Assembly (NCBI GenBank): GCA_016929465.1
Contig: JAFGIT010000303.1
Coordinates: 1 to 13,300 of the forward strand
Length of the DNA stretch: 13,300 nucleotides
Source: JAFGIT01 sp016929465 [NCBI: Candidatus Coatesbacteria bacterium]
Lineage (GTDB): Bacteria; B130-G9
Direction of reading: 5' to 3'
Positions 1-6,767 of the stretch are shown piece after piece. The first letter of the stretch is position 1; every line of letters begins with the position of its first letter. The position numbers were made by a program, and so were the translations under genes. The notes under the pieces were generated by a model, which worked only from the letters and a program-made list of their open reading frames with translations, had not been told where the DNA came from and made no database searches.

Positions 1-194
1 CGGGGATCTTTGCCAAGAGCTTCGACAAGGCCGTTGAGGGTTCTGGGCTGTCAGCCGCGAAGCTGGCGACGATCAACTGGGGAAGTATGTGGTCCCAGAA
101 TCTGATTTCGGTCACGCTGGGCAATATCGTTGGCGGCGCTATTTTTGTTGGCATAGGTTACTGGTTCGTGTTCTTGAGAGGATGCAAAGACTAG
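1..194 (+). CDS. Formate/nitrite transporter family protein, C-terminal fragment
   Basis: Only the last 63 codons are present (first whole codon at 3, stop TAG at 192-194); the gene starts outside the window. The visible part resembles the C-terminus of FocA/NirC/FdhC-type pentameric anion channels: a short loop, then a segment reading SQNLISVTLGNIVGGAIFVG, then a hydrophobic stretch ending in a Trp/Phe-rich membrane helix and a short cytoplasmic tail. The N-L-x-x-V-T-x-G-N-x-x-G-G pattern is the hallmark of the final membrane segment in this family. The channel would move formate across the inner membrane. It lies 45 nt upstream of a formate dehydrogenase gene set in the same direction, which favours formate over nitrite as substrate. 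Family assignment is fairly sure; the substrate is inferred from context. Confidence 0.82.
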   Translation, partial: GIFAKSFDKAVEGSGLSAAKLATINWGSMWSQNLISVTLGNIVGGAIFVGIGYWFVFLRGCKD

Positions 195-239
195 AGGCTC
201 TCAAAGACCGCCAAAATATGTGAGGAGAAATCCAAATCT

Positions 240-1103
240 ATGAATGTGATGACCAAGACGAAAGCAGAGGAAGGGGCGAGTCACATATATGAGCCAATCC
301 CCTGCGAGATAGTCTCCAAACGGGACTTGACCCCCCTGGAGAAGCTCTTTCGGATCGAGATGCCGGATGGGCGAGAGCTTGGCCAAAGACCTGGGCAGTT
401 CGTGCAGGTTTCAATACTGGGATACGGCGAGGCGCCGATCTCCATCTCGAGTTCGCCGACTAAGAGAGGCTACTTCGAGCTCGGAGTTCGGAATGCTGGC
501 ACCCTAACGGGAGAGCTCCACAAACTGAACGTGGGCGATAAAATCGGGATACGCGGCCCGTTTGGCACTTATTTCGATGTCGAGAAGCTGGCCGGGAAGG
601 ACCTGGTCCTGATCGCCGGCGGTTGCGGCCTCGCTCCGATGCGTTCGTTGATCCAGTATTGCCAGGACAGGCCAAGCGAGTTTGGCAAACTCACAATTCT
701 CTACGGGGCCAAAACTCCTGAGGACCGGCTCTACAAAGAGGACCTAATTGAGTGGAATGAATCCAGCGTCTTCGCTTGCAGCTATGCGGTCGATGGAGTT
801 CCTGCCGGAGGGTGCTTCAACGAGGGCCAGGTCGGGCTCATAACCGTCCTGATACCGCCCCTGGAATTGGACGTTAAGAATACGGTCGCAGTGATCGTCG
901 GGCCTCCAATTATGTATCGATTCGTGATTGCAGAGCTGAAGAAAAAGGGTCTTGCCGAGGATCAGATCGTTGTATCGCTCGAGCGTTATATGAAGTGTGG
1001 AGTAGGCAAATGCGGGCATTGCGCCATTGAGCATTTGTATTGCTGCCTCGATGGCCCTGTATTCTGGCTGAACCAAGTGAGTAGTCTGAAGGGGGCAATA
1101 TGA
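240..1103 (+). CDS. FAD/NAD(P)-binding [2Fe-2S] electron-transfer subunit (sulfhydrogenase gamma / AsrB-like)
   Basis: This 287-residue protein is a ferredoxin-NADP reductase-type flavoprotein. An FAD-binding barrel covers about residues 20-112, with PISIS at 66-70 and RGPFG at 105-109. A nucleotide-binding domain follows, with AGGCGLAP at 126-133. The C-terminal [2Fe-2S] site has Cys253, Cys258 and Cys261 in KCGVGKCGHC, and Cys269 before DGPVF. These features are typical of the gamma subunit of cytoplasmic sulfhydrogenases, of AsrB, and of dihydroorotate dehydrogenase electron-transfer subunits. Its place directly before a formate dehydrogenase catalytic gene (ATGA overlap at 1100-1103) suggests it is the pyridine-nucleotide module of that enzyme, exchanging electrons with NAD(P). 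The ATG at 240 is preceded by AGGAG at 223-227; an ATG at 249 is possible but further from it. NAD versus NADP preference cannot be read here. Confidence 0.86.
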   Translation: MNVMTKTKAEEGASHIYEPIPCEIVSKRDLTPLEKLFRIEMPDGRELGQRPGQFVQVSILGYGEAPISISSSPTKRGYFELGVRNAGTLTGELHKLNVGDKIGIRGPFGTYFDVEKLAGKDLVLIAGGCGLAPMRSLIQYCQDRPSEFGKLTILYGAKTPEDRLYKEDLIEWNESSVFACSYAVDGVPAGGCFNEGQVGLITVLIPPLELDVKNTVAVIVGPPIMYRFVIAELKKKGLAEDQIVVSLERYMKCGVGKCGHCAIEHLYCCLDGPVFWLNQVSSLKGAI

Positions 1104-3139
1104 AACGAACACTGACAACTTGTCCCTATTGCGGCACTGGCTGCCAGTTCTATTTGCTGACTGATGGCAACGGCCGACTGGTTGGCGTAGAGCCTTCGAG
1201 TGAGCACGTGATCTCGAAGGGACAGCTCTGCGTGAAGGGCTGGAATGCGTTCAATTTCCCGAACCATCCGGACAGGCTAACCGTCCCGCAGATAAGAAAG
1301 AACGGAAAGCTAGTTGAGGCCTCCTGGGACGAGGCGCTTGACCTCGTCGCTTCAAAGCTGAAGGAAGTTCAAGAGAAGCACGGGGCAGACTCAATCGCGT
1401 TCTTCTCGTCGGCCAAGACGACGAATGAGGAGAACTATGCACTGATGAAACTTGCGCGGGCGGTCTTCAAGACGAATAATGTTGACCACTGCGCACGTCT
1501 CTGACACTCCGCAACAGTAGCCGGTCTGGCTGCTACATTTGGTTCTGGCGCAATGACAAACTCCATCTCCTGTGTGGAGCAGACGGGTTGTATTCTCCTG
1601 ATCGGCTCCAACACGACGGAGCAGCATCCGTTGATTGGGACGAGGATAATCAACGCGGTCAAGAAGGGCATGAAGCTAATCGTTGCCGACAACCGCAAGA
1701 TACGCCTCGCCGAGATCGCGGATATGCACATCCGTTTGGAGAATGGGACCAACGTTGCGTTTCTCAATGGCCTGATGCACGTCATCATCAAGGAAGGGCT
1801 CGCGGACGACGAATACGTCAAGACGCGGACCGAGAATTATGACGAGTTGAAGGCTATCGTTGAAGAGTACACTCCCGAGCGAACTGCTGAGATATGCAAG
1901 ATAACGCCTGAGGAGGTCGTCAATGCTGCGCGGATGTACTCCGCTCCTGAAGCTGCAATGATCGTTTACTGCATGGGTATCACGCAGCATTCCCACGGCG
2001 TTGACAACGTCAAGTCCTGCGCTAACCTGGCGATGCTTACTGGCAACGTCGGCAAGGCGGGAACTGGTGTCAATCCGCTTCGGGGGCAGAATAATGTCCA
2101 GGGCGCGTGCGATATGGGCGCTCTTCCAAACGTCTATACGGGTTACCAGAAGGTTGTGGATGAGGCTTCGCGAGCCGTGTTCGAGAAGGCCTGGGGAGTG
2201 GAGAATCTTCCTGGCAACGTGGGATTGACCGTAACGACAGCGATCAATGCCGCCTGCGATGGCCAGCTCAAGGCGCTCTTTGTGCTGGGCGAGAATCCAA
2301 TGATGTCGGATCCCGACCAGCATCACGTCAAAACTGGCTTGGAGAATCTCGACTTCCTGGTGGTGCAGGATATCTTCCCGACACCGACGACTGCCCTGGC
2401 CGACGTCGTTCTTCCTGCGGCTTGTTACGCGGAGAAGGACGGGACCTTCACCTCCACCGAGCGCAGGGTGCAGCGCGTCCGCAAGGCGTGCGATCCGCCG
2501 GGCAAGGCGAGGCAGGACTGGGAGATTGTCGGAGACATCGCAAAGCGAATGGGCTATGACGGCCTCACGTATAACTCGCCCGAGGAGATCATGGACGAGA
2601 TAACGCGAGTCACTCCCATCTATGGTGGAATGCAATATGACAGGATTGACCAGGTCGGGCTGCAATGGCCATGTCCCGATAGAGAGCATCCTGGCACGCC
2701 TTTTCTCCATAAGGGGACTTTCAAGCGAGGTCTGGGGCTGTTCGGACCAGCGTCCTACATGCCTCCGATGGAGCTTCCTGATGAGGAGTATCCATTCCTC
2801 CTGGCGACAGGGCGTTGCTACTTCCACTTCCACACGGGTACAATGACCCGAAGGACTCGCCTGTTGGATCGCGAAGAGCGTTTCCCCTACGTCGAGATCA
2901 ACCTGGATGACGCCAAGAGACTCGGGATATACGATCGGTTCCCGGTGATGGTTTCGACCCGCCGTGGTGAGGTCAAGGCTCTCGCAAGGGTATCCGATGT
3001 CGTTGTGCCGGGGCATCTGTTCATGACCTTCCACTTCGAGGAAGCCGCAGCAAACGCTCTGACGAACAACGCGCTCGATCCTGTGGCCAAGATCCCAGAA
3101 TATAAGGTGTGTGCCGCACAGGTAAGGAGGGCGTCATGA
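1100..3139 (+). CDS. fdhA: Formate dehydrogenase catalytic subunit, selenocysteine-containing (in-frame TGA at 1502-1504)
   Basis: One 679-residue selenoprotein whose frame is interrupted only by the TGA at 1502-1504, read as Sec135. The context CARL-Sec-H-S matches the active-site segment of E. coli FdhF (CARV-Sec-H-G). The usual catalytic trio is in place: Sec135, His136 and Arg328 in PLRGQNNVQG; the Sec-to-Arg distance of 193 equals that between Sec140 and Arg333 in FdhF. An N-terminal [4Fe-4S] site uses Cys8, Cys11, Cys15 and Cys44, with Lys46 after it. Molybdopterin oxidoreductase domains follow, and a C-terminal dinucleotide-binding domain begins near the FLLATGR segment. The protein oxidises formate to CO2 (or the reverse) at a bis-pterin Mo or W centre. 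No Tat signal is visible, so it is probably cytoplasmic. It overlaps both neighbours by 4 nt. An annotator treating TGA as stop would wrongly report a 134-residue and a 528-residue gene. Confidence 0.95.
1502..1534 (+). promoter_or_regulatory. Bacterial SECIS element directing selenocysteine at UGA 1502-1504
   Basis: Eleven nucleotides after the TGA begins a perfect 7-bp hairpin: AGTAGCC (1516-1522), loop GGTCT (1523-1527), GGCTGCT (1528-1534), with one G-U pair. The E. coli fdhF SECIS hairpin also starts 11 nt after its UGA and carries a GGUCU apical loop, the part contacted by SelB. The hairpin lies in the coding sequence, as is normal in bacteria but not in archaea or eukaryotes. The selA, selB, selC and selD genes are not in this window and must be elsewhere in the genome. 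Confidence 0.92.
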
Positions 3140-4125
3140 AAAGAGCGAAGACAGAAGAGCTGAAGACGTTCTTTGAGTCACTGAGTGACAAGTACGACCT
3201 GAGAGTTCCGGTCAAGCTGCACGACGGGACGCGAGTTCTCGGAAGCCTATCCGAGGGAGAGTTTGCCATCGAGGGAGGTAAGATCCCTCAGAAGCCAACG
3301 AGCGTGTTCTTCCCGCAATTCGACGAGATGTTCGTCGTCACCGATGGCGATGTGGCCATGGCCAAGCCGCCGGCCAAACCAATCATGGTTGTGGGCATGA
3401 CGGCTGAGGACCTCGACTGTCTCGAGTTCATCGACAAGTTCTTTGCCGAGAACTTCCGCGACAACATCTACTACAACAAGCGCGATGGCTCAGTGGTAGT
3501 GGGTGTGTCCGGCAGATGCGGCAAGGATGGCGAGTTCATGAAGATAGCGGGCGGCAAGTGCGATATTGAGCTGATTTCAGATGGCGAGTGCTTCATTGTG
3601 CATCCTTACACCGACAAGGGCGAAGGGCTCGTGGAAAAGCTGCAAGCGGATGAGTGCGGCTGTGGTGGAGTGCACATGGAGGCTCTTCGAAAGGAGTCGG
3701 ACGCATTGCCCAAGGAGGACGAGGAGACTGTAGATAAGGCCTCCGAGTTGATCCGGCAGGGCAAAGTCACCGACGAATTCTGGGATGAGATAGCGACGCG
3801 TTGTATAGCCTGCACAAGCTGTAACCTGGCGTGCCCGACGTGCACATGCTTCGAGGTCTATGACCGAGAGCGCGACGGTAAGATGGTTCGTCAAAGAATC
3901 TGGGATTCGTGCCAGCTCGACGGCTTCATGCGCGAGGCCAGCGGGCACAATCCATCAGGGAAACAGCTGCAGAGAACGCGCCGTCGGATCCATCACAAAC
4001 TTGCTGCTGATGTCGAGCGCTGGGGCCATCGGACGTGCATGCTCTGTGGCCGCTGCGACGAGGTTTGTCCAACTGAAATAGGCATCAAGTCAGTTTGCAG
4101 AGAGATAGTAAAGCGATTTAGCTAG
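3136..4125 (+). CDS. [4Fe-4S] electron-transfer subunit (sulfhydrogenase beta / AsrA-like)
   Basis: A 329-residue protein with two [4Fe-4S] sites near its C-terminus: Cys223, Cys226, Cys229 and Cys233-Pro (CIACTSCNLACP), followed by extra Cys236 and Cys238, then Cys301, Cys304, Cys307 and Cys311-Pro (CMLCGRCDEVCP). Between them lies a D-S-C-Q-L-D-G-F segment and GHNPSG, both familiar from the beta subunits of cytoplasmic sulfhydrogenases and from AsrA-type proteins. The N-terminal 200 residues form the alpha/beta domain of the same family. It probably relays electrons between the formate dehydrogenase active site and the flavin subunit encoded first in the operon, or to ferredoxin. The start at 3136 has AAGGAGG at 3124-3130 with a 5-nt spacing and gives an ATGA overlap with fdhA; an upstream ATG at 3109 has no such support. 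It is the last gene of the operon. Confidence 0.86.
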   Translation: MKRAKTEELKTFFESLSDKYDLRVPVKLHDGTRVLGSLSEGEFAIEGGKIPQKPTSVFFPQFDEMFVVTDGDVAMAKPPAKPIMVVGMTAEDLDCLEFIDKFFAENFRDNIYYNKRDGSVVVGVSGRCGKDGEFMKIAGGKCDIELISDGECFIVHPYTDKGEGLVEKLQADECGCGGVHMEALRKESDALPKEDEETVDKASELIRQGKVTDEFWDEIATRCIACTSCNLACPTCTCFEVYDRERDGKMVRQRIWDSCQLDGFMREASGHNPSGKQLQRTRRRIHHKLAADVERWGHRTCMLCGRCDEVCPTEIGIKSVCREIVKRFS

Positions 4126-4132
4126 ACTACCG

Positions 4133-4169
4133 AGAAATGGTTCGCCTTTTGGGCTGAACCATTTCTTTT
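4133..4169 (+). terminator. Rho-independent terminator of the formate dehydrogenase operon
   Basis: AGAAATGGTTC (4133-4143) pairs perfectly with GAACCATTTCT (4156-4166), an 11-bp stem; GCC and GGC inside the loop can add pairs. TTT follows at 4167-4169, giving TTTT with the last stem base. It begins 7 nt after the fdh stop codon. Read from the other strand the hairpin has no U-tract, so it is not a convincing terminator for the converging oxidoreductase gene, whose stop is at 4262. The 92 bases between (4170-4261) show nothing else that I can support. Confidence 0.85.
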
Positions 4170-4261
4170 GCTGTCGTTATGTTACATTCGACATGACGAT
4201 CAGAACGACTAGAGCACAGTCCATCCTTTTATTCACAACCCTCTTCAGCCGTCCAGGAATG

Positions 4262-6187
4262 TCACTTCGACTGGTTCACACCGACGAGTCCTATCAGGTC
4301 ATCGTCGATGCCAAGTCTCCGCAATGTCTCCGGGAGAGGGGCCCCGGTCGCCGGATCCAGGCCCGATATTTCGCAGAATTGGGCGAGCACCGCTGCGAAT
4401 TCGTCCCGTTCGATTCTCTGCCCCTTGAAGCGTCCAGCGGGTTTGGGATCGGTGTGGATGCGTCTCGGCAGCGTGTTCAAATTCGTTGGCCCCGCGCGAC
4501 GGCTAAGCCACAGCCGTTCAACCGTATTGATGCGCTGCCCGATCGTCTTGATGTCGGAAGCGGTTAGGTCCATATCCGTGGCGGCGTTTATATACTGAGC
4601 GAATTCGTCGAATCCCAGAAGGTCCGGGCTATTGAATTTGACGACAAACCTGCACATTCCGAGTGCATCACAGGCGGCAAACAAAGCCTCTGTCGTTCGA
4701 ACCATCTCCGGTTTGCCCTCTGAGGAAGATGGGTCTGGAGAAACGTCAGTTCCAAAGAGCTCTTTCAGCTGCTTGCGGCTGAGGTTCAGAGCTTCGAGGG
4801 TCGGTCGAGAACGAAGGTGGTCCGCCCCGCGCGTTGCAGTAGCAACGCCAAGCGCAAATCCCATATAGCCGCGAACATCGACGGCCTCGCTCGCGAGTAG
4901 TCTCTTTGACCAAATCAACACATCTTCGACAGCATCCCCGTACCGTTCAACGAGGGCTATCGGCCCATCTGCAAGAATCGCCCCCAGCCCTTCTCTCTTC
5001 GCGATCAGTTCCGCAAGGCGCATCACCATGTCGGGCTGGTCCCAGTCGAGACGGAGGCCTTCTGTCTCCTTCTCGGTGATTACGCCGCGCTTGAAGAGCT
5101 CAATCGTGGCGGCAATCAAATTGCCAAGAGTGCAGGAATCGACGCCGAGGCTGTTCAATTTGCGATTGATAGCGAGGACCGCGTCGAGGTCCGTTACTCC
5201 GACGACTGGCCCAAGCATCCCCATTGTGCCATATTCGATACCTGCGTCCTCGACGCCCGCGTACTTGCCGGCCGGTATCCTGTAACGGTGCTGACAACGT
5301 ATCGGACAGGAAAAGCACCCGGACCGGCTCGTGTAATATTCCTGGACAAGTCTCGAACTGCGCAATGCATTGGCGTTACTCAAAGGTGCGGAAGTCGCAT
5401 TCTTGGTCCTGATCATATCCCTTCGATTGTGAATGTCGTAGAGGTATGGAGTCCCTCTCTTGCGCAAATGACCGATCACGTCGATATCAGATACGGTCCT
5501 ATAGAGGTCCTTGGTCGATTGCACAAAGCGGCGCCGGTCGAAGAGCTCGGCCTTGAGATCTCTTCGCGGGCCCATGACGATGATGGCCTTGATTTGCTTC
5601 GCACCCATTGTGCATCCGAGCCCTGTCCTCGAGGCGGCGTGACGACCGTCGGCTCGCACTTGCGCGTAGCGAACCAGATTCTCTCCGGCTGGGCCAATGG
5701 AAAGCGCTTCGGCGTTCTTTCCATACCTCTTTTTGATTGCATCATAGGTTTCGAATGCATCTTTGCCCCAGAGCCAATCTGCTTCTTCGAGGGAGACCTG
5801 GCTTCCCTTCACTAAGACGATGCCGGGAGCATTGAATTCCCCGGTTATCACGATGTGATCGAATGGAGTGCGACGCATGGCCACGCAGAAGTGCCCTCCG
5901 ACGGTCGAGTCTCCGAGTAGTCCTGATTCCGGTGAGATGCCGGTTATGGACGTCCTGTCAAGACAGAGACCAGGGATACCTGACAAAAGCCCGTTGCCTA
6001 TGATGATGGGAGCGCTCGGGGAAAGCGGATCGAGACCGGGCTGTGTGAAGCTCAATAAAGCGAGCGTATTAATGCCCCGTCCACCCAGGAGCATCTGCCT
6101 GAGCCTTCCTTCGATCGGGAGTCGAGACACGCTCCCGTCGGACAGGTTGATGTGGCAGATCTCTCGCTCGAGAAAAGCACTGTGCAT
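4262..6187 (-). CDS. aor: Aldehyde:ferredoxin oxidoreductase family tungstoenzyme
   Basis: A 641-residue protein of the AOR family, which oxidises aldehydes to acids (or reduces acids) with ferredoxin at a tungsten bis-pterin centre. The N-terminal domain has the usual LGGRGINT segment and GDSTVGGHF. The [4Fe-4S] cysteines are Cys291, Cys294 and Cys298 (GCFSCPIRC) and Cys512 in DALGMC, close to positions 288, 291, 295 and 494 in Pyrococcus AOR. The two pterin-binding D/NxxG(L/V)(C/D)-type motifs appear as NSLGVD and DALGMC, and GADHLR is conserved. The usual PEYET acidic site reads GIEYGT, so the substrate subfamily is uncertain. The chosen ATG at 6187 has GGAGG (6200-6196 on this strand) 8 nt upstream; a GTG at 6202 would add five residues but is less well placed. 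The gene stands alone, divergent from the metal uptake operon. Tungsten is inferred from the family. Confidence 0.92.
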   Translation of the reverse strand: MHSAFLEREICHINLSDGSVSRLPIEGRLRQMLLGGRGINTLALLSFTQPGLDPLSPSAPIIIGNGLLSGIPGLCLDRTSITGISPESGLLGDSTVGGHFCVAMRRTPFDHIVITGEFNAPGIVLVKGSQVSLEEADWLWGKDAFETYDAIKKRYGKNAEALSIGPAGENLVRYAQVRADGRHAASRTGLGCTMGAKQIKAIIVMGPRRDLKAELFDRRRFVQSTKDLYRTVSDIDVIGHLRKRGTPYLYDIHNRRDMIRTKNATSAPLSNANALRSSRLVQEYYTSRSGCFSCPIRCQHRYRIPAGKYAGVEDAGIEYGTMGMLGPVVGVTDLDAVLAINRKLNSLGVDSCTLGNLIAATIELFKRGVITEKETEGLRLDWDQPDMVMRLAELIAKREGLGAILADGPIALVERYGDAVEDVLIWSKRLLASEAVDVRGYMGFALGVATATRGADHLRSRPTLEALNLSRKQLKELFGTDVSPDPSSSEGKPEMVRTTEALFAACDALGMCRFVVKFNSPDLLGFDEFAQYINAATDMDLTASDIKTIGQRINTVERLWLSRRAGPTNLNTLPRRIHTDPKPAGRFKGQRIERDEFAAVLAQFCEISGLDPATGAPLPETLRRLGIDDDLIGLVGVNQSK

Positions 6188-6236
6188 CCAGAATTCCTCC
6201 ACCTACTCCTTGGCCGTTGCTCTTTGGACTACTGAA

Positions 6237-6265
6237 AATATAGAACTCCGCAGCACTCAGGTCAA
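6237..6265 (-). promoter_or_regulatory. Sigma70-type promoter for the aldehyde oxidoreductase gene
   Basis: On the minus strand, TTGACC (6265-6260) and TATATT (6242-6237) are separated by exactly 17 nt; each hexamer matches the consensus at five of six positions. Transcription would start near 6230, leaving a leader of about 40 nt that contains the GGAGG ribosome site. The inverted repeats at 6271-6316 would lie just upstream of the -35 box, in an activator-type position. Confidence 0.68.
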
Positions 6266-6270
6266 TTTAA

Positions 6271-6316
6271 TCGCCGCAATTAGCCCTACAGAAGTATTCG
6301 AGCGGCGAATAGGGCT
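6271..6316. repeat. Two interleaved perfect 7-bp inverted repeats in the divergent intergenic region
   Basis: TCGCCGC (6271-6277) is the reverse complement of GCGGCGA (6302-6308), and AGCCCTA (6282-6288) that of TAGGGCT (6310-6316). The arms alternate, so both cannot form as simple nested hairpins. A third small repeat, ATTCG (6296-6300) with CGAAT (6306-6310), is compatible with the second. Because the best promoter of the flanking minus-strand gene lies downstream of this block, it is more likely a DNA-level protein-binding site than a leader RNA structure. No known operator consensus was recognised. Confidence 0.55.
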
Positions 6317-6379
6317 GTTAAAGGAAACTTGGCAATTCCCCCAAAAATGCGAGGGGCAAATGCGAGAGAAAAAAGGGTG

Positions 6380-6408
6380 TTGACTGGGCGATATGCATCA
6401 CCTAACCT
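6380..6408 (+). promoter_or_regulatory. Possible weak promoter of the metal uptake and cofactor operon
   Basis: TTGACT at 6380-6385 is a good -35 box, but the hexamer 17 nt later, TAACCT (6403-6408), matches the -10 consensus at only three positions. If used, transcription would start near 6415, just before the palindrome at 6418-6436, and the promoter would probably need an activator. No better candidate was found in this stretch. Confidence 0.35.
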
Positions 6409-6417
6409 ATCCCTCTT

Positions 6418-6436
6418 CACCAATTTAGTATTGGTG
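6418..6436. promoter_or_regulatory. Palindromic candidate operator upstream of the metal uptake operon
   Basis: CACCAAT (6418-6424), spacer TTAGT, ATTGGTG (6430-6436): a perfect 7-bp dyad. It lies 38 bases before the first gene of the operon and just after the tentative promoter, where a repressor would block transcription. The ModE-like protein encoded 330 bases downstream is the natural candidate ligand, but the sequence does not resemble the TATAT-spaced E. coli ModE site. As RNA it could also form a small leader hairpin. Confidence 0.45.
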
Positions 6437-6441
6437 GTGAG

Positions 6442-6464
6442 TTGACCTGAGAATTTATGCGGAG
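6442..6464 (+). repeat. Composite motif TTGACCTGAG / TGCGGAG, second copy inverted at 6246-6265
   Basis: TTGACCTGAG (6442-6451) followed after 6 nt by TGCGGAG (6458-6464) on the plus strand. The minus strand carries the same pair between 6265 and 6246, with the 7-mer after 3 nt. The two copies bracket the divergent intergenic region in opposite orientation, each close to the gene it faces. The minus-strand copy supplies the -35 box of the aldehyde oxidoreductase promoter; the plus-strand copy ends in the GGAG ribosome site of the first operon gene. A shared regulator site or a trace of duplication are both possible. Confidence 0.5.
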
Positions 6465-6473
6465 ATTACGCAG

Positions 6474-6683
6474 ATGACTACTCAGAAGGGTCTCAAAAGC
6501 ACAGAAGAGCTTATGTCGGCGATTTCCGCCGCATCCTATGCGGAGGGAGACCGACAGAGGCTGAACTGCAAAGACGCGTTTGCAATAGCAGAGAGGCTGG
6601 GGCTCGGCCTAAATGAGATCAGCCGCGCATGCAATCAGAATAATATCAGAATATCCAAGTGCCAGCTTGGATGCTTCGAATAG
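6474..6683 (+). CDS. Small four-cysteine, HTH-like protein of unknown function
   Basis: A 69-residue protein that I cannot assign to a named family. Residues 32-60 look like two short helices with a turn (CKDAFAIAERLG, then LNEISRACNQN), resembling a helix-turn-helix unit. It is followed by a C-terminal KCQLGCF. Four cysteines (32, 53, 63, 67) could bind a metal or a cluster or act as a redox switch. There is no signal peptide or membrane segment, so it is expected in the cytoplasm. The ATG at 6474 has CGGAG ending 9 nt upstream, good support for a real gene despite the length. It is the first gene of the molybdate/tungstate operon, 84 bases before a ModE-like regulator in the same frame, which suggests a role in metal sensing or cofactor delivery. 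That role is inference from position only. Confidence 0.72.
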   Translation: MTTQKGLKSTEELMSAISAASYAEGDRQRLNCKDAFAIAERLGLGLNEISRACNQNNIRISKCQLGCFE

Positions 6684-6767
6684 AGCATATCGGCCCAGCG
6701 ATGGGAGGCAATTGGATCCGTCGAGACAGTTCCAGCAAATTCTCATGTTGATCGGATAGCGAGCGAA

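Noticed and set aside
1100-1553. Frameshift or nonsense mutation making fdhA a pseudogene
   Set aside because: The frame is unchanged on both sides of the TGA, the residue is the known selenocysteine position, and a SECIS hairpin follows at the right distance.
1676-3034. Long open frame of 452 codons on the minus strand
   Set aside because: It lies wholly opposite the fdhA coding sequence and its translation shows no recognisable domain; it is a codon-bias shadow.
4133-4169. Bidirectional terminator serving the aldehyde oxidoreductase gene too
   Set aside because: On the minus strand the hairpin is followed by CGGTAG rather than a U-tract, and it lies nearly 100 bases past that gene's stop.
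5288-5815. Plus-strand open frame of 175 codons
   Set aside because: It is antisense to the conserved core of the aldehyde oxidoreductase, with no ribosome site or domain of its own.
6271-6316. Molybdenum/tungsten cofactor riboswitch
   Set aside because: The pairing pattern does not match what I know of the Moco motif, and the best minus-strand promoter starts transcription downstream of the block, so it would not be in the leader RNA. A covariance-model search would settle it.
6442-6470. TTGACC at 6442 as the -35 box of the uptake operon
   Set aside because: A -10 box at the right spacing would fall on the ribosome site (ATTACG or GATTAC) and start transcription at or after the ATG at 6474.
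6203-6473. Classical E. coli-type ModE operator
   Set aside because: No pair of TATAT-like half-sites with the expected spacing was found on either strand.
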